NCBI GenBank assembly: GCA_964590645.1
Contig: CAZPYJ010000011.1
Span: 1 to 64,000, forward strand
Source: JAGNHN01 sp964590645
GTDB lineage: Bacteria > Bacteroidota > Bacteroidia > Bacteroidales > JAGNHN01
DNA length: 64,000 bases
Direction of reading: 5' to 3'
The position numbers and the translations under genes are program-made. This document shows, in pieces, positions 52,403 to 60,900 of this stretch. Below the pieces are notes generated by a model. It had not been told where the DNA came from. It ran no database searches and saw only the letters and a list, made by a program, of their open reading frames with translations. The number at the start of each line of letters is the position of its first letter. Within the stretch, counting starts at the first letter, position 1.

Positions 52403-53353
52403 ATGGCTGACTGGGATTCATTAAGCAAGGGATATATGGCTTTTCTTCGTTTGGAGAAAGGTCTTTCCAAGCATAGTATCAGTGCCTATATGCACGATCT
52501 GGCATTGTTGAGAGCATTCGTGGAAAAGGAGAACCTGGGATTGAATCCCCTTCAACTGGAGGTATCTCATTTGGGCGCATTCTTCCGGCATATTCATCAA
52601 AAGAAGGCCGAGGCAAGCACCCAGGCCCGAATTCTGGCCGGGATTCGTTCGTTTTTTCGATACCTGATTATTGAAGAGCTAAAGGAAGAGAATCCTGCTG
52701 ATCTGTTGGATGCACCTCGTTTGGGAAGAAAACTACCCTCCTACCTGAGTACCGGAGAAGTGGAATTGCTGCTGCAGGTTTTCGACCTTAGCCGTCCGGA
52801 AGGACAGAGAAACCGGGCGATGGTGGAGATGCTCTATGGGTGTGGACTGCGTGTGAGCGAGTTGACCACACTTCGGCTTTCCGATCTTTTTTTCCGGGAA
52901 GGCTTCATCAGGGTGAAAGGGAAGGGCGAAAAGGAAAGGCTGGTTCCGGTGGGTCATACTGCCATCAGGCAGGTCAGTATATACCTTGAACAGATCAGGG
53001 CTTCAGTGAAAGTGGATCAGAAAAGTCAGGATATTCTTTTTCTGAACCGTTTTGGCAGGCAGCTTTCCAGGGTAATGATTTTTGAGATCCTGAAAAAGGC
53101 AGCTACAGAAGCAGGGATCAGGAAGAAAGTGAGTCCGCACACCCTTCGTCACTCCTTTGCCACCCATTTGGTAGAAGGCGGGGCAGACCTGCGGGCCGTG
53201 CAGGAAATGTTGGGCCACGCTTCTATCACTACCACAGAAATATACACCCATCTTGACAGGACTTATCTACGCGATGAAATCCTGAGCCATCATCCCCTGG
53301 AAAAGAAGGGGGGATCAATCCTCCGGAATGATTCCCCAATCGATGGTGGATAA
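52403..53353 (+). CDS. xerD: Site-specific tyrosine recombinase, XerC/XerD type
   Basis: 316 residues. SAM-like N-domain (1-95) and catalytic domain with Arg in YGCGLRVSELTTL, Lys in KGKGEKERLVPV, HTLRHSFATHL, GHASITTTEIYTH with the nucleophilic Tyr. Full-length and housekeeping-like: no excisionase or phage genes nearby. Resolves chromosome dimers at dif. The 3' end overlaps the convergent gene by 39 nt. Confidence 0.92.
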   Translation: MADWDSLSKGYMAFLRLEKGLSKHSISAYMHDLALLRAFVEKENLGLNPLQLEVSHLGAFFRHIHQKKAEASTQARILAGIRSFFRYLIIEELKEENPADLLDAPRLGRKLPSYLSTGEVELLLQVFDLSRPEGQRNRAMVEMLYGCGLRVSELTTLRLSDLFFREGFIRVKGKGEKERLVPVGHTAIRQVSIYLEQIRASVKVDQKSQDILFLNRFGRQLSRVMIFEILKKAATEAGIRKKVSPHTLRHSFATHLVEGGADLRAVQEMLGHASITTTEIYTHLDRTYLRDEILSHHPLEKKGGSILRNDSPIDGG

Positions 53354-53755
53354 CTGGTCTTCCACAAAATAGAAATCGATGAGGGCATCGTGGTACGACA
53401 AGCGGTCTTCTCCCCAGGGCTCTGCTTCGGATTCTTGATCTTCAAATCCATTAAGCTGCATTAATTCTTCTATTTGCTTGGATTTCAGAGCAAAAATCTT
53501 TTGTCCAAACAAAGTGGTTTCGCGGTTATCAGACTCAATGCTGCTGAGCAAATGCTCATCGCCTTCGAAGAAAAAACTCAGGCCGGACTCTGGAAAATGC
53601 CAGATGAGGGTGGGGGTAAAAAACTCATCATCTTCTTCCAACAGCTCCGTTTCGGGAGGCTCGCCTATGTAGCGCATTACCTCATCCGTGCTCATTCCGA
53701 AGCGGATGGGTGGCATACCCTGGTGGGGTACAATGGTGATTTCGGATTGCATCAT
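53315..53755 (-). CDS. Hypothetical acidic protein
   Basis: 146 residues, strongly acidic, no signal or membrane segment. IRFGMSTDEVMRYIGEPPETE resembles the start of small assembly/immunity-type domains, and LIWHFPESGLSFFFEGDEHLLSSIE is a beta hairpin; I do not recognise the family. Six nt upstream of it is the SDR gene on the same strand; the 3' end lies inside xerD. Confidence 0.65.
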   Translation of the reverse strand: MMQSEITIVPHQGMPPIRFGMSTDEVMRYIGEPPETELLEEDDEFFTPTLIWHFPESGLSFFFEGDEHLLSSIESDNRETTLFGQKIFALKSKQIEELMQLNGFEDQESEAEPWGEDRLSYHDALIDFYFVEDQLSTIDWGIIPED

Positions 53756-53760
53756 TACAT

Positions 53761-54567
53761 TTATTTAAAGGGTGAACCTGGCTCTTTGGCCATATGATTA
53801 TATACCATTTTATCTGTCAGTGCAGGGAAGAGTTTATTCAGCAGGACCGTCAGTTTTCCCTGGGTGGTGAGGATGAGCGTACGTTTACGCTGGCGTATTC
53901 CCTTCTCGATGAATCGTGCCACCTCCTCTGCGGACATCATTTTTGATTCTTCCCTGGGCGACTCGCCCTGCATAGATCCATCGGAAGCCAGGGCCGTATT
54001 TCGGATATTGGAGGCCGTGAATCCCGGGCAGGCGATCATTACGTGCAAACCTTTCTTCAGGTTTTCGATGCGCAATACTTCCAGGAAGCCCTGCATTGCA
54101 AACTTTGAAGCGGAGTAGCCCGTCCGTCCGGGCAGGCCTTTATAACCGGCAATGCTGCTGACCCCTACCAAAGATCCCCGGCGCTTAATCAGGTGCGGAA
54201 GGGCGTAGTAAGTGCAATATACCGTCCCCCAGAAATTCACATTCATCAGGCGGTGCAGGACATCCAGCTGCACCCCTTCGAAGAGGGCACGCATACTGAT
54301 GCCGGCATTGTTGATCAGGATATCGATTCCGTCAAAATGCGCCAGGGCTTCGTCCACGATCCGTTTGCAATCTGCTTCTACAGAAACATCTGCTTCTACC
54401 GCGACCGCCTGAATGCCTGCGGCTGCATAGCGCGCCACCATTTCCCGGAGGCGCTCAGCATTCCGGGCTGCCAGCACCAGTTGTGCCCCGGATGCCGCAA
54501 AGCGGTCAGCCAGGGCAGCACCAATACCTGAAGATGCCCCGGTGATGATGACGGTCTTATTCTTCAT
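53761..54567 (-). CDS. Short-chain dehydrogenase/reductase with C-terminal extension
   Basis: 268 residues. TGASSGIG cofactor motif (residues 9-16), NNAG, catalytic Ser in VSSIAGYKG and YSASK (Tyr, Lys), PGFT after beta-6. The C-terminal 60 residues with LTVLLNKLFPALTDKMV are amphipathic and typical of the DltE/YqjQ-like lipid-associated SDRs. Substrate unknown. Probably co-transcribed with the hypothetical gene downstream. Confidence 0.85.
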   Translation of the reverse strand: MKNKTVIITGASSGIGAALADRFAASGAQLVLAARNAERLREMVARYAAAGIQAVAVEADVSVEADCKRIVDEALAHFDGIDILINNAGISMRALFEGVQLDVLHRLMNVNFWGTVYCTYYALPHLIKRRGSLVGVSSIAGYKGLPGRTGYSASKFAMQGFLEVLRIENLKKGLHVMIACPGFTASNIRNTALASDGSMQGESPREESKMMSAEEVARFIEKGIRQRKRTLILTTQGKLTVLLNKLFPALTDKMVYNHMAKEPGSPFK

Positions 54568-54737
54568 CTCGGATATTCAATTTGGGAAAGTAGGAAAATC
54601 CCTTTAGTCCGCACTGTTTTTTTTCAAAGAAATTACTTTTCCCTGCCCTGGGCATAATTTTCCTTCTCCATCCTCTCCGGGTTCAGGCATTGCCAGAGTT
54701 CGACCGTTTTAATCTGTGGCAATTTTCAGCCCAAGTG

Positions 54738-54769
54738 TTTGGCAAAAAAAATATTTAGCCTTACTTTTG
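54738..54769 (+). promoter_or_regulatory. Promoter of tRNA-Lys
   Basis: TTTG (54738-54741), 20-nt spacer, TACTTTTG (54762-54769); the tRNA starts 17 nt downstream. Confidence 0.7.
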
Positions 54770-54786
54770 CAGCCCCTTTACGGGAA

Positions 54787-54859
54787 GATTCTGTAGCTCA
54801 GCTGGTAGAGCAATTGCCTTTTAAGCAATGGGTCCCGGGTTCGAGTCCCGGCAGGATCA
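54787..54859 (+). tRNA. tRNA-Lys (anticodon TTT)
   Basis: 73-nt cloverleaf: acceptor GATTCTG/CAGGATC (one G-T pair), D arm GCTC/GAGC, anticodon arm ATTGC-CTTTTAA-GCAAT with TTT, T arm CCGGG-TTCGAGT-CCCGG, discriminator A. CCA is not encoded. A terminator follows at 54870. Confidence 0.97.
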
Positions 54860-54869
54860 CGAAAGGAAA

Positions 54870-54898
54870 GGCTGTCCAAATGGACAGTCTTTTTTTTA
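54870..54898 (+). terminator. Terminator after tRNA-Lys
   Basis: CTGTCC/GGACAG stem with loop AAAT followed by a T-rich run (TCTTTTTTTT). Confidence 0.8.
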
Positions 54899-54901
54899 TC
54901 C

Positions 54902-54976
54902 CCCTAACTGCTCAGCGGGTAGAGCATCCCGACTTTAGTCGGGAGGGTCCCGGGTTCGAGTCCCGGCAGGATCACG
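54902..54976 (+). pseudogene. Degenerate tRNA-like copy
   Basis: D arm (GCTCAGCGGGTAGAGC) and T arm are tRNA-like, and 54945-54976 repeats the last 32 nt of the tRNA-Lys region (54830-54861) exactly. The 5' acceptor strand does not pair with the 3' strand, and the anticodon arm is a 7-bp hairpin with a 4-nt loop (TCCCGAC/GTCGGGA), so no 7-nt anticodon loop can form. Probably non-functional; an old integration scar is another possibility. Confidence 0.6.
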
Positions 54977-55004
54977 GACTGATCAAATCCCGGCAACGAA
55001 GTTG

Positions 55005-55069
55005 CTGGGATTTTTTGTTTGCAGGCGTCACGAATTCATTCGTGAAAGCCTGTGAACAAAAAATCCCAG
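55005..55069. repeat. Long imperfect inverted repeat
   Basis: CTGGGATTTTTTGTT pairs with AACAAAAAATCCCAG, CAGGC with GCCTG and TCACGAAT with ATTCGTGA, around a 2-nt centre. A hairpin of about 30 bp with small bulges directly behind the tRNA-like sequence. Confidence 0.85.
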
Positions 55070-55742
55070 GGACGAGCGAAGCGAGTACCAAGGATTTGAT
55101 TCCCTGCTCGGAGACAAGGGGTCAATGAGCGAAGCGAATAATCCCGGCAGGTTTCTGACACTGGCTTTTTGCGAGCCAAAGTCGCAGCGACTATTGAATG
55201 CACTATACTGACTCTTAATATTTCGCCCTCAGGCCGGGCAGGCCCTACTTTTTTCTTGATAAAAAAGTAGCAAAAAATCAAGGCTGCATTGCCTTTCCTT
55301 GAAAACTACGGCTTCGGATGGGAGTCGCGATCCGAGCCGCTTTTTCAGTGAACTTGATTGGCCTGTCCTAAACCTATGCTCGCGGATCGCTCCCTTTGGA
55401 AGACCGCAGTCATTTGCCTAAGTCATCCTCAGCCTTGTTTTCTTACGGAAATGCAATGAGGCCGAAAAACAGTTTGAGTTTGACCCCGTTGGGGCTGTCT
55501 AATTAGCAGCCCCCCTTTGTTTCCGGCTGTTGCAAGCTTGCTTACATAAGGGCGGAAACAAAAAATCACAGCCACGAACGCAGTGAGTGGCAGGGATTTG
55601 ATTCCCTGCTCGGAGACAAGGGGACAATGAGCGAAGCGAATAATCCCACAGAATCAAGGTCCAATTTCCAATGCTCAACATCCAATGTCAAGGACTAATT
55701 ACAATGTCAATATCAATGAGCAATATCTCTCTGGACAATTAT
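55070..55742. other. Non-coding repeat-rich stretch
   Basis: No convincing gene. It contains a 54-bp direct repeat with one mismatch (55092-55145 and 55594-55647, starting GGATTTGATTCC and ending AATAATCCC) and a palindrome CTACTTTTTT/AAAAAAGTAG (55244-55269). A low-complexity CAATG-rich segment follows (55660-55730). Short open frames here encode only repeat-derived peptides. Confidence 0.7.
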
Positions 55743-55871
55743 TGACCTACTGGTCTTCTGTCCTGCTGTTCTTCTGGCCTTACTGGTCTCCTGTCCTTCT
55801 GACCTAATGATCTACTGATCTAATGACCTAATGATCTAATGACCTAATGATCTACTGACCTAATGGCCTTC
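55743..55871 (+). repeat. Octamer array O1 (consensus TGRYCTNM)
   Basis: About 16 phased 8-bp units, degenerate on the left (TGGTCTTC, TGTCCTGC) and regular on the right (TGACCTAA, TGATCTAC), with one single-base insertion at 55783. Leads directly into dispersed repeat R1. Confidence 0.85.
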
Positions 55872-55878
55872 TGATCCA

Positions 55879-55996
55879 GCTGGCCCACACTACGGACTTG
55901 CAAATCCCTGGCTTTAAGCACCAAAACGCATCCCTTCATCCAAGGCTTGAGCTTACGCTTTTTATCGTGCGTAGCGAGGACGCTACGCACAGCGGG
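55879..55996 (+). repeat. Dispersed repeat R1 with REP hairpin B2
   Basis: Starts GCTGGCCCACACTACGGAC, contains CCCTGGCTTTAAGCACCAAA and ends in the hairpin GTGCGTAGC/GCTACGCAC with loop GAGGAC (55967-55990). Related copies at 62145-62262, 62440-62523 and 62515-62645. Confidence 0.85.
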
Positions 55997-56066
55997 GAGA
56001 TTTCTCGTCCCGCTCGTGCGGGACTCGAAATGACCAGTGGTGTTACTATACCTTTAATATGTAATC

Positions 56067-57380
56067 TTATATGTCCCAACCCGCGTTGATCAATCCTTCA
56101 ATATAATAGAGTGGCAGAAAAACTAGCTTTTGATTAGTGATAGAACCATAAGGTGCAGTGCTAAGCACGAAACCTTTTTCAATGTGGGGATAATGGGAAA
56201 TAAGAAGATGCAGGCTCTTTAATTTGCCTGACTTACCCGACTTAACCTCTATTGGGCATATCTCCCCTCCTCTCTCAATCAGGTAATCAACTTCAGCTGA
56301 ACTTCCCCTTGCTTCACGTGAATAGTATGTCAGGTTTTCTGACAAAAGCATATTAAGCTCTTGTCCTATAAATTGTTCAACCAACCTCCCCTGATAGGCT
56401 CGCATAAGTCCATTACGCAAACTTGCCAGGTCTTCCCTGAACCCATTAACAGCATTCATAAACCCAATATCCAACATAATTGCTTTTAAGCGTGTCGATG
56501 ATGCTGACATTAAGGGCAGGGAAGCCGGAGAAGCTGCTCTGACAAGGGAGATCAGTCTGGCAAGCTGCAATAGTTCCAAAGCCTTCTTATTGGTTGGACC
56601 CGTTGCAAGTTCCGACAGTTTTACATATTTGATCTGTTTCCCGATATTCTTGCCCAGGTAATTCAACACTGATAACAATACATTGCGGTCGACAGAAGGT
56701 TTGTACTTCGAGAAATCCTGACGGAAGGTATCAACAAGGTCCGATTGAACCTGAATTGCCTGTTGATAGCTAAGCGATTTTAACCAAACTGCTATGGATT
56801 CCGGCATCCCGCCAAGGATGAAATATTCCGCAAGATGATCAAGGAGCTGCTTATGAATAACATCCGGGAGCACACGTGGGGTATCCCGAATAAGGTCGAC
56901 TAACTTACTTTTGTTACAAGCCATCAAGTATTCCCTGAAATTCATAGGATACATCTCAATTAGCTGCACCCTACCTACCGGAAAATTAATACTCGTCAGG
57001 GCAAATTCAAGTAATGAGCCGGCTGCGATGATATGAATATCCTTCAACTCCTCATAGAAATATCTCAGTGCCATTATAGCTCGTGGAGCTGACTGTATTT
57101 CATCCAGGAATAATAGTTCATTTGAAAGGTCAATACTTGTATTCAGTAAAAATTCAAACTCTGCAAGTATCCTTTTAGGATTCAGGTCTTGTTCAAATAC
57201 TTTTACGAATGAAGGGTCTCTTTCAAAATCAACAATGTGTATTCTTCCTTTGAAATACTTCTCGCCGAACGATCTAACGATATAAGACTTCCCGACCTGT
57301 CTGGCACCACGTATGATCAAGGGTTTTCTGTTTGGCTTTGCCTTCCATTCAACCAACTCTTTTATTATCAGTCTTTCCAC
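56067..57380 (-). CDS. AAA_14 / DUF4143 ATPase
   Basis: 437 residues. P-loop GARQVGKSY (about 26-34), Walker B LLFLDEIQ, arginine-sensor region GRVQLIEMYPMNFREYL, then a DUF4143 domain with SSAEVDYLIERGGEICPIEVKSG, a PD-(D/E)xK-like E-D-ExK constellation. These proteins are widespread, often strain-variable, and of unknown function. Lone gene in a repeat-rich zone, consistent with recent acquisition. Confidence 0.88.
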   Translation of the reverse strand: MERLIIKELVEWKAKPNRKPLIIRGARQVGKSYIVRSFGEKYFKGRIHIVDFERDPSFVKVFEQDLNPKRILAEFEFLLNTSIDLSNELLFLDEIQSAPRAIMALRYFYEELKDIHIIAAGSLLEFALTSINFPVGRVQLIEMYPMNFREYLMACNKSKLVDLIRDTPRVLPDVIHKQLLDHLAEYFILGGMPESIAVWLKSLSYQQAIQVQSDLVDTFRQDFSKYKPSVDRNVLLSVLNYLGKNIGKQIKYVKLSELATGPTNKKALELLQLARLISLVRAASPASLPLMSASSTRLKAIMLDIGFMNAVNGFREDLASLRNGLMRAYQGRLVEQFIGQELNMLLSENLTYYSREARGSSAEVDYLIERGGEICPIEVKSGKSGKLKSLHLLISHYPHIEKGFVLSTAPYGSITNQKLVFLPLYYIEGLINAGWDI

Positions 57381-57956
57381 AACCCTAATTTTAGATAGTC
57401 AAGGCTAATTTAAGGTATCCATTTAAGATAATCAAGGTTGTTTGCACAATTCTATTTAAAATATTCAGGGTAAGCCTCTTTTAGATCATGTCTCCGGACA
57501 AATACAAAAGCCAACGAATATCGGAAAAGAGAAGGAAGAAGCATCGAGATAGGAGGATCAAAATCTGCGTTAATCTGTGTTATCTGTGGTGAATAATCCG
57601 GCAGGATAGCGATTATAATGCGAAGTCATCTCAATTCTTTTAACCACGGATTAATGCATCAATGCTATTTTAGTTTTGCATTGATTACTACCAGAATCCA
57701 GGTGGAGGATTTGTTGTCAGCGTAGCTGCAGAAATCCATAAAAAATTAATATTTCATTACACTCACTGACCGTATTTTAAAGAATTTGTTCAGGCTGATG
57801 GTGAGTATTTTCACTGCGATGCATTGGACACCGGTAGCTGGTCATATATCGCCATTTCAAAAAAATTCGATCCGCCTCCCCCTTCGACTGCGCTCAGGGA
57901 GCGGCGGATTATCAAATAGTCAAACCTTGTCCGCCTACCGGCGGAATGTCAAATAA
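57381..57956. other. Non-coding gap between FISUMP gene and ATPase
   Basis: No gene seen. It has two small dyads, a GATCCGCC...GGCGGATT pair (57870-57910) and TCCGCCTACCGGCGGA (57930-57945), the latter just downstream of the FISUMP stop. I looked here for a template repeat matching the FISUMP variable ends and found none. Confidence 0.6.
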
Positions 57957-60900
57957 TCAATTATTCCTTAGGCAACGAACCGAGAAACCGCGTGCCTTGT
58001 AGGCGTAGTACCGGCCTACACTGGCGAGGTCATAGTTCAGGCCCCGGAGGATCCCGTGCGTAGAGGAATACTCGGAGGACGACCAGAAGGAGGCGTAGTA
58101 CCTGAGACCGTTGAAATTGCCATTGGCGTCGCGGTAGCCGGCACCGAGCGCCGTGAAGCCGCTGCTGTTGGTGGCCCCGGTATTGGGTGAATACCAGTGA
58201 TCAAACCCCGTCGCCTTCATCTTGCCGCCAGCATTTGTTCCGCTCCATCCCCAGGCATTGCAATTCACCGTGGGGTCAAGGAAAGTCGTTAGCGTACACC
58301 ATTCCGCATCCGTGGGCAGGTGCCAGCCCGTAGGGCAAATACCCTGGGTGCCTGCTGTGGTGGTATAACCCATTGCTTCATCCCATTGGTAAAGCCCACC
58401 GTATGTATTGCAGTTGTTTACATCATTGTTGTAACAGTATTTTTCTATCGTGGAATTATTCGTTTGGTTAGAACTGCCATTCACCATTGTGCCCACATTC
58501 AGGTTCTTCGCCATCCAGCATTGGGTGCCTATTTGCACGGTGGGGTATTGCTGGCCGTCGCGGGGGTCGGTGAGGATGCCACCGCAAGTGAGGGCACTCG
58601 TGTCAGCAAAGCTGATGTTCACGGTATCACGTGTGCTGCCGCACTGGTTAGTGATGGTCCAAACCAAAGTATAGTTAGCACTAGATACTCCATAAAACCA
58701 CGTGTCCGCAATTGTTGAATCACTGAACATTGCCCCACTGCCACTGACCACTGACCACTGACCACTGCCCACTGAAGGCGCATTCGCATAAAGCTGCACA
58801 CTATCCCCAACTATCTCCAGGCTATCCGGCCCGGCATTGGCCTGGTCGGGCTGGGGGGTGCAGGGAGGGACACTGTCCCTCAGGCAACGAACCGAAAAAC
58901 CGTATGACTTGTAGGAGTAGCTCCGGAGTACACTGGCGAGGCCATAGCCCAGGGTCCGGTAGATCCCGTTTGAAGAGGAAAACTCGGAGGACGACCAGAA
59001 GTAGGCGTAGTACCTGAGACCGTTGAAATTGCCATTGCCGTTGCGGTAGCCGGCACCGAGCGCCGTGAAGCCACTGCTGTTGGTGGCCCCGGTATTGGGT
59101 GAATCCCAATGTGTAGTGCCCGTTTCCTTCATCTTTCCTCCGGCATCGGTGCCGCTATATCCCCAGGTATTGCAGTTCACCGTGGGGTCAAGGAAAGTCG
59201 TTAGCGTACACCATTCCGCATCCGTGGGCAGGTGCCAGCCCGTAGGGCAAATACCCTGGGTGCCTGCTGTGGTGGTATAACCCATTGCTTCATCCCATTG
59301 GTAAAGCCCACCGTATGTATTGCAGTTGTTTACATCATTGTTGTAACAGTATTTTTCTATCGTGGAATTATTCGTTTGGTTAGAACTGCCATTCACCATT
59401 GTGCCCACATTCAGGTTCTTCGCCATCCAGCATTGGGTGCCTATTTGCACGGTGGGGTATTGCTGGCCGTCGCGGGGGTCGGTGAGGATGCCACCGCAAG
59501 TGAGGGCACTCGTGTCAGCAAAGCTGATGTTCACGGTATCACGTGTGCTGCCGCACTGGTTAGTGATGGTCCAAACCAAAGTATAGTTAGCACTAGATAC
59601 TCCATAAAACCACGTGTCCGCAATTGTTGAATCACTGAACATTGCCCCACTGCCACTGACCACTGACCACTGACCACTGCCCACTGAAGGCGCATTCGCA
59701 TAAAGCTGCACACTATCCCCAACTATCTCCAGGCTATCCGGCCCGGCATTGGCCTGATCGGGTTGGGGAAAGCAGAGAAAGGTAATATTCACTGTATCGC
59801 TGCTGCTACCGCAAATGGTGGAAATCGTCCAGACTAGCGTATAAACCTCAGCTGACTGTCCATAGAATATACTCGTTGCACTCGTGGAATCTGAGAAGCT
59901 ACCTCCTGTTCCAGCTATTATGCTCCAGCTTCCCTGCCCGGTCACCGGGATGTTGCCCTCGAGTTGGATGCTATCACCAGTAACATCCGGGTAGAAGGCT
60001 CCGGGACATGTTGCCGCTGCTACCTGGCCGCTCTGGGGCACCGCACCACTCAAACCGGAAGAAAAAACAATCACGCCTGCCGCGTTTTTCACGTGGTAAT
60101 AATTCTCATACGACCAGGAACCCGGAGAATACGTGGTAGTAATCACATCTCCTGTATTCACGGTGAAGCTATAGCTTGCCGGTCCATAACCGCTATTCAG
60201 CGTGATATTCTGTAGGACTGTCACCCCGTTTACCATAACCGACAATAACCCTCCATTCCATCCATCCCCGTAATCATCCAATAATTCAACCGTATATTGG
60301 CATGGCGTGGAATATGGGCCTGCATGGGCCTGGTCGGGCTGAAGGAAGCAGGAAAAGCCAATACTTACCGTATCACTGCTGCTACCGCAAAGGGTGGAAA
60401 TCGTCCATACCAAAGCATAAAGCTCGTCTGGAAGTCCTGTAAAGTTGGTGGCAGGATTGGTGCTATCCGCGAAGCTTCCTCCCTGCCCACTGATCACCGT
60501 CCACAACCCACTGCCGTTCACCGGCTGGTTGGCCTGTAACTGAACAATGCTATCCGCGATATTCAGTACATCCGGGCCGGCATTGGCCTGGTCGGGCAGC
60601 GGTAAACAAATAAATGAAATATTCACGGTATCACTGTTACTGCCACATAGGTTGCTTACGGTCCAGACCAGAGTATAAAGGGTGCCGTACTGACCCGTGA
60701 ACAGGGTATTATGAACCGAGGAATCAGCGAAGCTACCACCAATCCCAGAAAAAACAGACCAGGTACCTGTTCCGTTCACAGGCTGTTTGGCCTTCAGGCT
60801 TATGCTGGTGTCTGGAATATTCAGGCTGTCCGGCCCGGCAAAGGCGGGATCGGGAGGAGGAAAGCAGGAATAAGGCGCATACACAGCGTGCGGCACAGGG

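Noticed and set aside
52403..53353. Integrase of a mobile element
   Set aside because: Full XerD-type length and motifs, flanked by housekeeping genes, no excisionase, phage or conjugation genes.
54739..55128. 129-codon frame across the tRNA-Lys region
   Set aside because: Spans a tRNA gene, its terminator and a hairpin; repeat-derived peptide only.
57381..57956. DGR template repeat or reverse transcriptase near the FISUMP gene
   Set aside because: Both strands of the flanking non-coding regions were read for a framework-matching A-rich repeat and for an RT gene; none found, so the DGR idea rests on the variation pattern alone.
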